Counted from the first letter of the stretch, positions 34,443 through 43,313 are shown. The stretch is DNA of 64,000 nucleotides from Ensifer oleiphilus (GCF_013371465.1 NZ_JABWDU010000003.1:124001-188000); one strand, 5' to 3'. Program-made: numbers and translations. Notes: generated by a model not told the origin, from the sequence alone.

Positions 34443-35444
34443 ATGATCCATCACATCACGTCCTATGACGACAGCGTCAAACAAACCTGGGACGCCTTCG
34501 TGCCAACGACGCAAGCCGGCACGATCATGCACAGCCGGCGGTTCCTCGAATACCATGGCGAGCGCTTCAAGGACGAGAGCGTGTGCGTCTGGAGCGACCC
34601 CGGTGTTCGGCTGAAGGCAGCCATTCCCCTGGCGCGCGCACCGAATACTTCCGATGTCGTTGCCTCTCATCCGGGAAGCACCTTCGGTGGCATGATCGCC
34701 AGCGTGATCGACCCTTCGGAGCGGGCCAGCATCCTCTCGGCGATCGCCGGGACGCTGCTCGAGCGCGGATATCGCAAGCTGGTCTACAAGACCGTTCCGG
34801 CAATCTTCGGACAACAATTCGACGAAAGCGATCTGCGGTTGCTCTTAAGAGCGGGCACCGTGCGCCGGGCCGATCTCTGGAGTTTCATCCGGATCGACCG
34901 AGCCTATGCCTTCTCCGCCAAAAGGCGCGCGTCGATCAAAGCCGCCGAACGCAAGGGCGTAGAGCTACGGCAAGCCGAGCAGGAGGCGGATTGGGTAGCT
35001 TTCCACACGCTGCTGTCCAGCAACCTACAGGAGCGACATTCGACCGTGCCGGTGCACAGCCTCGCCGAAATGCTCGATCTGCGCCAGCGCCTCGAGGGCG
35101 AAAACCAGCTGTGGCTTGCATACGGGCCGGACGGCGAGATTCTCGCCGGCACATGGTGTTTCGCCTACAACGCCGAAACGCTCCACACCCAATACATCGC
35201 CTCCAATTCGCGCGGGCGAGAACTTGGCGCCGTGGACTACCTGTTGGCCGGCGTGATCGACGCAACAGCGGCCAGCAGCTTCAAGGTGATGTCGTTCGGC
35301 ATCAACACCCTGTCGGATGGATACGCGATCAACACCAATCTGTTGAAGCAGAAGCTACGTTTCGGCTCCGGCGTCGCGGTGCATTGGCACTTCGACGTCG
35401 ACCTGGAGCAACTGGCGAATGTGGATGCGGGTTTTGCATCATGA
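34443..35444 (+). CDS. FemAB/GNAT-fold acyltransferase
   Basis: A protein of 333 residues with the FemAB-like double-GNAT arrangement: FVPTTQAGTIMHSRRFLEYH at the start, and a C-terminal GNAT core (LWLAYGPDGEILAGTWCFAYNAETLHTQYIASNSRGRELGAVDYLL). Such proteins (PEP-CTERM FemAB, BioF2-like) transfer acyl or amino-acyl groups to sugars or peptides. Next to sugar aminotransferase genes, N-acylation of an amino sugar is a reasonable guess. No clear ribosome site precedes the ATG, so the start is provisional. It is 30 bases upstream of the FAD oxidoreductase. Confidence 0.72.
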   Translation: MIHHITSYDDSVKQTWDAFVPTTQAGTIMHSRRFLEYHGERFKDESVCVWSDPGVRLKAAIPLARAPNTSDVVASHPGSTFGGMIASVIDPSERASILSAIAGTLLERGYRKLVYKTVPAIFGQQFDESDLRLLLRAGTVRRADLWSFIRIDRAYAFSAKRRASIKAAERKGVELRQAEQEADWVAFHTLLSSNLQERHSTVPVHSLAEMLDLRQRLEGENQLWLAYGPDGEILAGTWCFAYNAETLHTQYIASNSRGRELGAVDYLLAGVIDATAASSFKVMSFGINTLSDGYAINTNLLKQKLRFGSGVAVHWHFDVDLEQLANVDAGFAS

Positions 35445-35474
35445 CAATGTGGCTCAGGATCTGGAAGGTTTGAC

Positions 35475-36836
35475 ATGACCGAACTCGTTGTCATCGGAGC
35501 CGGCGTCGCAGGGCTCGTGTGCGCAGCGCTTGCGAGGGCGCAAGGTGCTTCCGTAACCGTGATCGAGGCCGGCCCGACGGCAGGCGGCCTGTGGAAATCG
35601 ACCGCCGTCGAATTCGGCGGACGGTCGCATAAGCTGGATGCCGGCTTGCGGCTCCCGGTTCTTTCGGGGACGAAGTCGATCGACGATGCCATCTTCCACC
35701 GCCCCGACTTCAAGTTTTCGTGGGTCTATTATGACGGCTGGCCACGCGAAAGCGCGATCACCGCGGACAGCTTCAATTCGGAAAGCTCCTGTCTCGACAC
35801 AACCGTCCTTGGGACCCGTCTGAATGTTGCGCTCGACGAGATGCGTGCGACAAGACCGGTCGAAAATGCCGACAATGCCGAAGACTACAGCCTGAACTGG
35901 TTCGGTCCGACGTTGACAAACGGCCTCGTTCGCGACGCCGTACTCGGGCTCTTCGAAACGGAACTGCCCGAGCTGGCACCGAATGCCGTCAAGTGGTTCC
36001 TGCCGCGCCGCATGATCGCGGGGGACCATCAGGCAACCTCGATACTGCTGAACGACGAGGCTCTCGCCGGGCGCATTGCGCATGCACGCTACAGTGACTT
36101 GCCCAAAAATTCTGCGCGGCAGTTCCTGCGTCCGCAAGGCGGCGGCATTTCGACCTGGATCAATGCCTTGCAGCAGAGCCTCGCAGCAGACGGTGTGACA
36201 TTCCTGTTCAACGACGCGGTGCAAGAGATTCATCGCGCACCGGTCACCCAGCGTCTGGAGCGCATCGTGCTTCGCTCCGGCGAGGTCATCCGCCCGGCAG
36301 GAGTGATCAGCACAATCGCGCCCGCGCTCGTCGCCCGCGCCATGGGCGTGTCCCCCGGTACCATGCCGCGGTTCCGCCATTTGCAGATCTCCCACGCGCT
36401 CGTGGACCGGCCTGTTAGCCATCAGGCGGAGTACGCGCTGAACTTCAATCGCCACCCGGCCTTCTTCCGCGCCATCTTCCACGACAACATCGGTGATGTC
36501 GCGGCCGACAGCCACATCATCACCTTCGAACACCTCGTTGACGAACTTCTGCCGGCGGACCTTGCAGGTGCGGCGCTGGATGAATGCAAACGATGCGGCA
36601 TCATTGATGCCAGGGCGACCGTTCTCGGCAGTCACAGCGATCTCTATCGCAACATCATTCCTGTCCCTACCGTGGACTACGGCAAGGCGACGGCACAGCT
36701 GAAGCGGGATACGCTTGAGCTCATCCCCAATCTGCGCTTTGTCGGCCGTTCGGCGGGTACGCCTTTCCTTGACGGAATTATCCAGGAAGCCGCATTGGCA
36801 ATCAAAACTACGATCGGAGCCGAAGACTATGCCTGA
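35475..36836 (+). CDS. FAD/NAD(P)-dependent oxidoreductase, amine-oxidase-like
   Basis: A protein of 453 residues. The dinucleotide motif ELVVIGAGVAGLVCAALARAQG occupies residues 3-24, followed by VIEAGPTAGGL. The C-terminus has the flavin-site pattern LIPNLRFVGRSAGTPFLDGIIQEA, as in protoporphyrinogen oxidase, UDP-galactopyranose mutase and phytoene-desaturase relatives. The reaction is unknown; in this setting it may oxidise or rearrange a sugar. Its stop overlaps the methyltransferase start by 8 bases, so the two are co-translated. Confidence 0.75.
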   Translation: MTELVVIGAGVAGLVCAALARAQGASVTVIEAGPTAGGLWKSTAVEFGGRSHKLDAGLRLPVLSGTKSIDDAIFHRPDFKFSWVYYDGWPRESAITADSFNSESSCLDTTVLGTRLNVALDEMRATRPVENADNAEDYSLNWFGPTLTNGLVRDAVLGLFETELPELAPNAVKWFLPRRMIAGDHQATSILLNDEALAGRIAHARYSDLPKNSARQFLRPQGGGISTWINALQQSLAADGVTFLFNDAVQEIHRAPVTQRLERIVLRSGEVIRPAGVISTIAPALVARAMGVSPGTMPRFRHLQISHALVDRPVSHQAEYALNFNRHPAFFRAIFHDNIGDVAADSHIITFEHLVDELLPADLAGAALDECKRCGIIDARATVLGSHSDLYRNIIPVPTVDYGKATAQLKRDTLELIPNLRFVGRSAGTPFLDGIIQEAALAIKTTIGAEDYA

Positions 36837-37608
36837 CGCCATTGCCACTGCGTCCAAATTGATTGGTGCCGAGGAGTATGCCCAGAAGTATCTCGTCGAC
36901 ATGGCGTTCGAACAGCATCTCATCACCGCCCGCCAGGACAACTGCCTGGAGTTCCTCGATACATTCTCGCCAACGTCGGTCGTCGAGGTGGGTTGCGGCC
37001 CCGATCTCTTGATAGACCGCTTCGATTTCGCCGGTTCGTCCATCCAAAGCTGGCTGGTGATCGAGCCCTCGTTCTACGCCGACCTGATCGAGCAGAAGCG
37101 CGCATCCTTCAGCAAGCTTGAGCTTGAACGCGGCTATCTGGAAGAGCGGGTCGAAGCGGCAAAGGCAAGAATGCCGGAAGGCTTTGACGCCGTTCTGCTA
37201 TCGGGCCTGCTGCACGAAACAACCAACCCGCAGACCATGCTGTCGGCCGCCAACGCGCTTTTGAGGCCCGGCGGCGCACTACTGGTCAGCGTGCCGAACG
37301 CCTTGTCGTTTCATCGCCTGCTCGGCGTCGAAATGGGCCTGATGCAATCGCCAACGCAACTCTCGGAGAGGAACGTCGAACTCGGGCAGCCCAATGTCTT
37401 CCACCGGGAGACGCTGGAGAAGATGGTCGTCGAAGCCGGCTTCGGAGAACTCGCGTTCTCGGGCTACATGTTCAAGCCGTTCTCCAATGGCCAGATGGGC
37501 GAGGTGCTTGATATCGTCGGCAAAAACACGATCGAAGGACTGGTCCGGCTCGGCCAACGCTTCCCGGAGAACGCTGCGGAGATCGCAGTCTTCGCCCGTA
37601 AGCTTTAG
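36829..37608 (+). CDS. class I SAM-dependent methyltransferase
   Basis: A protein of 259 residues. The ATG lies inside the end of the upstream FAD gene; the longer frame is not used. The SAM-binding motif I is SVVEVGCGPDLLIDRF near residue 45, then the acidic WLVIEPS, and motif post-I FDAVLLSGLLHETTNPQTML with LRPGGALLVSVPNALS. This resembles O-methyltransferases of sugars in LPS or nodulation-factor-like pathways. It completes the plus-strand trio (acyltransferase, FAD enzyme, methyltransferase) that faces the aminotransferase/glycosyltransferase set. Confidence 0.85.
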   Translation: MPDAIATASKLIGAEEYAQKYLVDMAFEQHLITARQDNCLEFLDTFSPTSVVEVGCGPDLLIDRFDFAGSSIQSWLVIEPSFYADLIEQKRASFSKLELERGYLEERVEAAKARMPEGFDAVLLSGLLHETTNPQTMLSAANALLRPGGALLVSVPNALSFHRLLGVEMGLMQSPTQLSERNVELGQPNVFHRETLEKMVVEAGFGELAFSGYMFKPFSNGQMGEVLDIVGKNTIEGLVRLGQRFPENAAEIAVFARKL

Positions 37609-37807
37609 CACCGTTTTGGCAAGTCAATGCGCAGTCGCTGCATCGGTCGTCGATGCCGGCCACTATGCTCATGTCCAGGCCGAACTGACGATCTGCGACG
37701 GGGGCCACCAATCGCAATAGCCCGATCGCTCCTATGGCCTCTGCAGAGACTTGCTTGTGCGTTTCCGTCCGGCCAAAGTCCGTCGCAGAAGCAAGATGAG
37801 GCGATCA

Positions 37808-38557
37808 ATGTTTGATCTGACAGGAAAAAGCGCACTGGTTACCGGCGGTGGCCGCGGACTTGGCCTCGAGATGGCAAAGGCACTCGCCAAGGCGGGCGCA
37901 TCGGTTGCGATAAACGGCCGTGACCGGTCGGCGCTTGAGGAAGCCCGCGATCGGGTCGGGAGCGAAGGCATCACGCTCGAGGTGGCGCCGGGCGATGTCG
38001 CCACGGATGCAGCAGAGATTCTGACTGCGGCTACACTCAACACCGGAGGCTTGGATATTCTGATCCACGCCGTCGGCGAGCGCGACCGGCGCGGTACCGA
38101 CGACATGGATGCCGCCGGTTTTGCCGCCCTCATCAACACCGATCTTACTGCCGCTTACGGAATGGCCAAAGCCGCACTGCCTTATCTCCGACGATCGAAC
38201 GCCGGACGGCTGATCTTCGTCACCTCGATCGCCGCCTTTGCCGCTCGCGCCGGCGACCCGGCCTACACCGCAGCCAAAGGCGGACTGGGCGCATTGACCC
38301 GATCGCTTGCGGTCGAGCTCGGCTCCGACAGCCTGACGGTCAATGCCATCGCGCCAGGCTGGTTCGCGACGGAAACCAACGCAGCACTTGCGGCCGATCC
38401 GGTGTTGCAGCAATTCGTCGATGCCCGCATCCCATTGAAACGCTGGGGACGGCCGAAAGAGATAGCTCCTGCAGCAGTCTTCCTCGCCTCGCCTGCCTCA
38501 AGCTTCGTCAACGGAATCACCTTGACGGTCGACGGCGGCATGACCGTTCAGATGTAG
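37808..38557 (+). CDS. short-chain dehydrogenase/reductase
   Basis: A protein of 249 residues; the ATG at 37808 has GAGG upstream. It has TGGGRGLG at 12-19, Ser140, Tyr153 and Lys157. The usual NNAG is replaced by HAVGE near 87-91, which is a departure from the family. The C-terminus is GITLTVDGGMTVQM. The overall pattern is of gluconate 5-dehydrogenase/FabG-like enzymes. It is convergent with a LysR gene, and its link to the glycan genes 200 bases upstream is unproven. Confidence 0.88.
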   Translation: MFDLTGKSALVTGGGRGLGLEMAKALAKAGASVAINGRDRSALEEARDRVGSEGITLEVAPGDVATDAAEILTAATLNTGGLDILIHAVGERDRRGTDDMDAAGFAALINTDLTAAYGMAKAALPYLRRSNAGRLIFVTSIAAFAARAGDPAYTAAKGGLGALTRSLAVELGSDSLTVNAIAPGWFATETNAALAADPVLQQFVDARIPLKRWGRPKEIAPAAVFLASPASSFVNGITLTVDGGMTVQM

Positions 38558-38579
38558 GGGATAGCGCCGGCATAGGCGG

Positions 38580-39443
38580 TCAGGGCATAGCGACCGTTTT
38601 TGAAAGCCCATCGGCAAGCAGGTCCGCGAGCGTGGCCGCTGCCTTTTCGGCATTCCGCTTGAGACGCAGGCTGAATTCCGCGTCGGGCAAGGCGGGAAGC
38701 GCCAACCTCTCAGGCGCGATCGCCACACCGTCCCCGACAAAGCGCGTGGTTCGTGCCGTCACCGCGATGCCGGCGCGCACGGCGGCGCGCAGCCCGGAGA
38801 GGCTCGGGCTTGTCGCCGCGATCCGGTAGGGCCGATCACTCACTTCCAGCGCATCGATCGCCGCTGAACGGAAGCCGCAGGGCGGATCAAGGACGGCAAG
38901 CGGCAAATGTTCATCGACGGGCATGACATCGGGCGACGCGCAGAGCCAGACCATCGGTTCGCTCAGCACCGCCGCTTCGTCGACCGCGCCGCTTTGCCGC
39001 ATGACGATCATCACGTCCACTGCCCCCTGGTCATACTGGCTCACCAGTTCCCTCGAGCGGCCCACGCGCAGGTCCAGTCGCACGCGCGGATGGGCACGCG
39101 CGAACTGTTGCAACAGCATCGGCAACGTACTGTCGGCGAAATCCTGGGTGCAGCCGAGCGAAACGCGACCGTCGGTGCGCGCCCCCTTGAGGCTGAGCCA
39201 GGCATCGCGATGGGCGTCGAGGATCTTGCGCGCTTGCACGACGACATCTTCGCCCGCGGACGTCAGCACGCGACCGCGGCCAGAAGGGGCAAGCAACGCT
39301 TCCCCGATAACTGTTTCCAGCCGCTGCATCTGGGCCGTGACCGCCGAGGGCGTGCGTCCGACCACTGTCGCCGCATGGGCGAGCGAGCCGCTTTCAGCAA
39401 AAGCCAGGAATGTCCGCAAAAGGTCAGGGTCGAGCATCTGCAT
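38580..39443 (-). CDS. LysR-family transcriptional regulator
   Basis: A protein of 287 residues; the start may be Met3 (MLDPDLLRTF). The helix-turn-helix reads FAESGSLAHAATVVGRTPSAVTAQMQRLE, followed by the usual effector domain (GCTQDFADSTLPMLLQQFARAHPRVRLDLRVG). It is divergent from the tautomerase gene, with a 105-base gap containing an AATCGAA/TTCGATT inverted repeat. It most likely controls the tautomerase and itself. Confidence 0.88.
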   Translation of the reverse strand: MQMLDPDLLRTFLAFAESGSLAHAATVVGRTPSAVTAQMQRLETVIGEALLAPSGRGRVLTSAGEDVVVQARKILDAHRDAWLSLKGARTDGRVSLGCTQDFADSTLPMLLQQFARAHPRVRLDLRVGRSRELVSQYDQGAVDVMIVMRQSGAVDEAAVLSEPMVWLCASPDVMPVDEHLPLAVLDPPCGFRSAAIDALEVSDRPYRIAATSPSLSGLRAAVRAGIAVTARTTRFVGDGVAIAPERLALPALPDAEFSLRLKRNAEKAAATLADLLADGLSKTVAMP

Positions 39444-39454
39444 AACTTCACAAT

Positions 39455-39485
39455 AATCGAACTATATCTTAAAAACAATTCGATT
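39455..39485. promoter_or_regulatory. candidate LysR operator upstream of the tautomerase
   Basis: AATCGAA (39455-39461) and TTCGATT (39479-39485) form a perfect 7-base inverted repeat with a 17-base AT-rich spacer. It is placed in the divergent gap between the LysR and tautomerase genes. Confidence 0.5.
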
Positions 39486-39548
39486 TTCATTAATCAATAT
39501 GGATGCGACATTGGCGTCAACACCAACCCGCACGTCACGGAGCCCATC

Positions 39549-39959
39549 ATGCCCATCATCAATGTCACCGTCACCGGCAAGGCCGACCCTGCCCTGTCCC
39601 AGCGCATTGCCGCCGCTGTGAGCGACCTGACCGCCAAGCACCTCCACAAGGACCCGACGATCACGGCCATCGTCGTCAACTACGCCGATCCGGCACACTG
39701 GTTCGCCGGCGGCCGCTCACTCGCAGACCAGGGCGCCAACAGTTTCTGGCTCGATATCAAGGTTGTGGACGGCACCAACACCAAGCAGGATATGGCGAGC
39801 TATCTCGAGGCCGTCTTTGCCGGCTTCCAAAGCCTGCTCGGCAATGTGCACTCGGAAAGCTACATCCTCGTGCACGAGGTCTCCGCAGCCGCCTACGGCT
39901 TCGAAGGCAAGACGCAGGAGTTTCGCTACATCAGCAACAAGCTCAAGGCTGCGGTTTGA
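39549..39959 (+). CDS. 4-oxalocrotonate tautomerase-family protein
   Basis: A protein of 136 residues beginning MPIINVTVTGKADPALSQRIAAAV, so the processed N-terminal Pro1 (Pro2 in the gene) that is the catalytic base of tautomerases is present. The longest frame starts far upstream through the LysR gene and is ignored. At 136 residues it is about twice the length of the classic 62-residue 4-OT and fits a fused two-repeat type; the second half (YILVHEVSAAAYGFEG) lacks an N-terminal Pro. Such enzymes tautomerise or isomerise keto acids. A terminator follows. Confidence 0.85.
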   Translation: MPIINVTVTGKADPALSQRIAAAVSDLTAKHLHKDPTITAIVVNYADPAHWFAGGRSLADQGANSFWLDIKVVDGTNTKQDMASYLEAVFAGFQSLLGNVHSESYILVHEVSAAAYGFEGKTQEFRYISNKLKAAV

Positions 39960-39991
39960 ACGTCAACTCTTATGACGGAGCCAGTGGGCAT

Positions 39992-40024
39992 ACGGCGTCG
40001 GTTCGAATCGACGCCGTACCTCTT
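39992..40024 (+). terminator. rho-independent terminator
   Basis: ACGGCGTCG (39992-40000) pairs with CGACGCCGT (40009-40017), followed by ACCTCTTTT. It ends the tautomerase transcript just before the convergent mmsB stop. Confidence 0.7.
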
Positions 40025-40034
40025 TTGAGCTTGC

Positions 40035-40931
40035 TTAGCCGGGCTTCGCTTCGTCATTGCCGCGCAGCAGATGAATAAGCGCGGAGAAATCCTCTCCGCC
40101 GTGGCCGAGCTTTTCGAACATCGAATAGAGCTGCGCCGCCTGGGCGCCCATCGGCGTCGATGCACCGCTTGTGCTTGCCGCCTGTTGCGACAGCTTCAGG
40201 TCCTTCAACATCAGACTGGCGGCGAATCCCGGCCGGTAATCGTTGTTGGCGGGCGACGTCGGCACCGGCCCCGGCACCGGGCAATAGGTCGTCAGCGACC
40301 AGCACTGGCCCGACGAGGTCGATGCCACATCGAACAATGCCTGGTGCGACAGGCCGAGACGCTCGGCGAGCACGAAGGCCTCGCAGACGCCGGCCATGGA
40401 AATGCCGAGGATCATGTTGTTGCAGATCTTTGCCGCCTGGCCCGCGCCGACATCGCCGCAATGGACGATCTTCTTGCCCATGGCATCGAGCAACGGCTTG
40501 CCGCGGGCAAAGGCGTCGTCGGCACCACCGACCATGAAGGTCAGCGTGCCGGCGGCAGCGCCGCCTGTGCCGCCCGAGACGGGCGCATCCAGTGAACGGC
40601 AGTCGGCCTTTTCGGCTAACGCATGCGCCTTGCGGGCGCTATCGACGTCAATTGTCGAGCTGTCGATCAGCAAGGTGCCGGGATCGACGAAGCCAAGCAG
40701 TTCATCCCAGACATAGAGAACGTGGGCGCCGGCGGGCAGCATGGTGATGACGCATTCCGCCTCGCGCACCGCATGCGCGATCGAGCCTGCAACCGATACG
40801 CCCGTCTTGGCGGCTGCGTTGCGCGAAGCCTCCGACAGGTCGAAGCCGGTCACCGCGTGGCCGGCCTTCACCAGATTGGCAGCCATCGGACCGCCCATGT
40901 TGCCAAGCCCGATAAAGGCAATCTTCGTCAT
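40035..40931 (-). CDS. mmsB: 3-hydroxyisobutyrate dehydrogenase
   Basis: A protein of 298 residues starting MTKIAFIGLGNMGGPMAANL behind GGAGGAG; the upstream part of the frame is not used. It has the NAD motif GLGNMG, the substrate loop DAPVSGGTGGA and the catalytic Lys in GAGQAAKICNN. The enzyme oxidises 3-hydroxyisobutyrate to methylmalonate semialdehyde in valine degradation. It lies downstream of the 3-hydroxyisobutyryl-CoA hydrolase and isobutyryl-CoA dehydrogenase-like genes, so three consecutive steps are encoded together. The semialdehyde dehydrogenase (MmsA) is not in the window. Confidence 0.93.
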   Translation of the reverse strand: MTKIAFIGLGNMGGPMAANLVKAGHAVTGFDLSEASRNAAAKTGVSVAGSIAHAVREAECVITMLPAGAHVLYVWDELLGFVDPGTLLIDSSTIDVDSARKAHALAEKADCRSLDAPVSGGTGGAAAGTLTFMVGGADDAFARGKPLLDAMGKKIVHCGDVGAGQAAKICNNMILGISMAGVCEAFVLAERLGLSHQALFDVASTSSGQCWSLTTYCPVPGPVPTSPANNDYRPGFAASLMLKDLKLSQQAASTSGASTPMGAQAAQLYSMFEKLGHGGEDFSALIHLLRGNDEAKPG

Positions 40932-40986
40932 CTTCACTCCTCCTGAATTGCAGTTCGACCGACGCCGATAGGAGCGGGTGGCTCCC

Positions 40987-42051
40987 TCAGGCGACAAACA
41001 GTGGCAGGTGATCTCGGTTCGCGAAACGCGCGCGCATCTCTTCCGTCACATCCGACAGACCCACCGACCATTTCGGATTGCGGTCCTTGTCGATGACGGC
41101 GGCGCGCACGCCCTCATAGAAATCAGGATTGGCAAGCATGCCGAGCGTCGCTGAATACTCGCGCTCAAGGCATTCATTGAGCGAAGCGCTCTTGCGCCCA
41201 GCCCGCAAGAGATCGAGCGTCAATTTCATGCTCAGTGCCGAACGTGAGCGAAGCAGAGCCAGCGTTTCCCAACCGAAATCGCTGTCTTCCGCCTCCAGAG
41301 CCGCAAGAATCTCCTCGACCGTGTCGAAGGCGAAGCAGCGGTCGATCGCCTTCAGATGCGGAGCGAGTGACGAGGCCGGTGCTTCCTCTGCAAGGCCAAG
41401 AATTGCGGCATCGACGTCCGCCGAAATGGCCGAAGCCGGCAGTGCGGTAAGGCGAGAGAACAGGTCGTCGAGCTTGGCCGCCGGCACGAAGTGATCGGCA
41501 AGCCGCGCATGGATCGCGTCAGCCGCAGCAATGTCGCGGCCGGTGAGGCCGAGATAAGTGCCGAACTCACCGGGCGCGTGCGGCAGCAGCCAGGTCGCCC
41601 CGACATCAGGGAAGTAGCCTATGCCCGTTTCCGGCATCGCGAGCCGTGTGCGTTCGGTGACGATGCGGTGACTGCCATGCGCAGAAATCCCGACGCCGCC
41701 ACCCATGACGATGCCGTCCATGATGGCGATGTAGGGTTTCGGATAGGCGGAAATCCGGCTGTTGACGATAAACTCCTCGCGCCAGAACTGCGCGCCTTCG
41801 GCCGGCCGCTCGCGGCCGCTCTCATAGATCATGCGGATATCGCCGCCGGCACAAAGTCCGCGCTCGCCTTCGCCCGTCACCATAACGACGGCGACGGAAG
41901 GATCGGTCTCGAACTCGGTCAGCGCTTCGGCAATCAGCCGGATCATCGGAACGTTGAGGCTGTTCAGTGCCCGTGTGCGATTGAGCCGGATCCGGCCGAT
42001 CGCGCCCTGGCGTTCGACGATGACCTCAGGTGCTGCCGCCTGCATTTCCAT
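40987..42051 (-). CDS. 3-hydroxyisobutyryl-CoA hydrolase
   Basis: A 354-residue crotonase-fold enzyme. The features that separate the hydrolase from enoyl-CoA hydratases are present: GLCAGGDIRMIYESG (oxyanion hole), MDGIVMGGGVGISAHG, and MPETGIGYFPDVGATW with the acid pair expected of HIBCH. The C-terminal segment with SVGLSDVTEEMRARF is also typical. It releases 3-hydroxyisobutyrate and CoA in valine degradation. The gene lies 12 bases after the acyl-CoA dehydrogenase gene and 55 bases before mmsB. Confidence 0.92.
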   Translation of the reverse strand: MEMQAAAPEVIVERQGAIGRIRLNRTRALNSLNVPMIRLIAEALTEFETDPSVAVVMVTGEGERGLCAGGDIRMIYESGRERPAEGAQFWREEFIVNSRISAYPKPYIAIMDGIVMGGGVGISAHGSHRIVTERTRLAMPETGIGYFPDVGATWLLPHAPGEFGTYLGLTGRDIAAADAIHARLADHFVPAAKLDDLFSRLTALPASAISADVDAAILGLAEEAPASSLAPHLKAIDRCFAFDTVEEILAALEAEDSDFGWETLALLRSRSALSMKLTLDLLRAGRKSASLNECLEREYSATLGMLANPDFYEGVRAAVIDKDRNPKWSVGLSDVTEEMRARFANRDHLPLFVA

Positions 42052-42063
42052 GAAAGACCCTTC

Positions 42064-43212
42064 CTATTTCCGGCCGATGATCGATCGCGCCACGATCAGC
42101 CGCATGATCTCGTTTGTGCCCTCGAGTATCTGGTGCACCCTCAGGTCCCTGACAATCTTCTCGACGCCATAGTCGGCGAGATAGCCGTAACCGCCATGAA
42201 GCTGCAGCGCGTCGTTGGCGACCGTAAAGCAGCGATCGGTGACGAAGCGCTTGGCCATGGCGCAGAGTTTGGTTGCTTCCGGATCACCGGCGTCAAGCGC
42301 CGAGGCCGCACGCCAGAGGAAGGTGCGAGCAATCTCGAGATCGGTCGCCATGTCGGCGAGGCGAAACTGCAACGCCTGGAACTCGCCGATCGCCTTGCCG
42401 AAAGCGCGACGCTCCTGAACATAGGCAAGCGCCTTGTCGAAGGCGGCCTGCGCGCCGCCGAGCGATGCCGCGGCAATGTTCAGCCGGCCTCCGTCCAGCC
42501 CGCCCATAGCGATCTTGAAGCCGTCTCCCTCGGCACCAAGGCGGTTTTCAGCGGGGATGCGCACGCTGTCGAGCATCACCGCGCGGGTCGGCTGCACGTG
42601 CCAGCCCATTTTCTTCTCGTTCGCACCGAAGGTGAGGCCCGGCGCGTCCTTTTCCACGACGAAGGTAGAGATGCCCTTCGGCCCGTCCTCGCCGGTCCGT
42701 GCCATGATCACATAGAGGCCGGAGACGCCGGCACCGGAGATGAACTGCTTCTGCCCGGTCAGCACGTAGCTGTCGCCGTCTCTGACCGCCTTTGTCTTGA
42801 GCGCCGCCGCATCCGAACCGGATCCAGGCTCCGTCAGGCAATAGCTCGCCAGCGTCTCCATCGTCAGCAGCTTCGGCAGCAGCCGGTGGCGCTGCTCGTC
42901 GGTGCCATAGCGGTCGATCATGCCGGAGCACATGTTGTGAATGGAGACGAAGGAGGCGACCGCCGGGCAGCCCGTTGCCAAGGCCTCGATGATGATCGCG
43001 GCGTCGAGCCGGGTCAGGCCCGTGCCGCCGACATCGTCGCGCACGTAGATGCCGGCCATGCCGAGCGCGGCGGCGGCCTGCAACTCATCGACCGGAAAGT
43101 GTTTTTCCTGGTCCCACTCGATGGCATTGGGCGCCAGTTCGTCGCGCGCAAAATCGAGCGCCATCTGACGAATGGCTTCCTGTTCCTCTGACAGGCGAAA
43201 ATCCATATGCAT
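42064..43212 (-). CDS. acyl-CoA dehydrogenase, probable isobutyryl-CoA dehydrogenase
   Basis: A 382-residue flavoenzyme. Motifs are SYCLTEPGSGSDAAALKT (FAD/acyl site), GYGYLADYGVEKIVRDL, and HQILEGTNEIMRLIVARSI, where the Glu is the catalytic base of this class. The neighbouring hydrolase and mmsB make valine catabolism (isobutyryl-CoA to methacrylyl-CoA) the best assignment, although 2-methylbutyryl- or short-chain acyl-CoA use is possible. The ATG is preceded by GGGAGGAC. Two perfect inverted repeats lie between it and the pccR stop, both with 6-base spacers. Confidence 0.88.
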   Translation of the reverse strand: MHMDFRLSEEQEAIRQMALDFARDELAPNAIEWDQEKHFPVDELQAAAALGMAGIYVRDDVGGTGLTRLDAAIIIEALATGCPAVASFVSIHNMCSGMIDRYGTDEQRHRLLPKLLTMETLASYCLTEPGSGSDAAALKTKAVRDGDSYVLTGQKQFISGAGVSGLYVIMARTGEDGPKGISTFVVEKDAPGLTFGANEKKMGWHVQPTRAVMLDSVRIPAENRLGAEGDGFKIAMGGLDGGRLNIAAASLGGAQAAFDKALAYVQERRAFGKAIGEFQALQFRLADMATDLEIARTFLWRAASALDAGDPEATKLCAMAKRFVTDRCFTVANDALQLHGGYGYLADYGVEKIVRDLRVHQILEGTNEIMRLIVARSIIGRK

Positions 43213-43223
43213 GTCCTCCCTGA

Positions 43224-43245
43224 CCGCATATTGAACGATATGCGG
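43224..43245. promoter_or_regulatory. inverted repeat CCGCATAT-N6-ATATGCGG upstream of the acyl-CoA dehydrogenase
   Basis: A perfect 8-base inverted repeat with a 6-base spacer sits immediately upstream of the ribosome site of the valine operon. It could be a repressor operator or a leader hairpin. Confidence 0.5.
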
Positions 43246-43293
43246 CTAGTTACACCAAATTCCGTACAGGCACAGGTGCAACTTCTCACAGGT

Positions 43294-43313
43294 TCTGTTC
43301 AAAAACGAACAGA
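43294..43313. promoter_or_regulatory. inverted repeat TCTGTTC-N6-GAACAGA upstream of the valine operon
   Basis: A perfect 7-base inverted repeat with a 6-base A-rich spacer, 16 bases after the pccR stop on the minus strand. It has the form of a TetR/GntR/LacI-type operator and is distinct in sequence from the repeat at 43224. Confidence 0.5.

Noticed and set aside
35454-37043. 529-codon ORF opposite the FAD oxidoreductase
   Set aside because: Antisense of a gene with clear Rossmann and flavin motifs.
41491-43191. 566-codon ORF opposite the valine operon
   Set aside because: It spans two real genes in antisense and has no domain.
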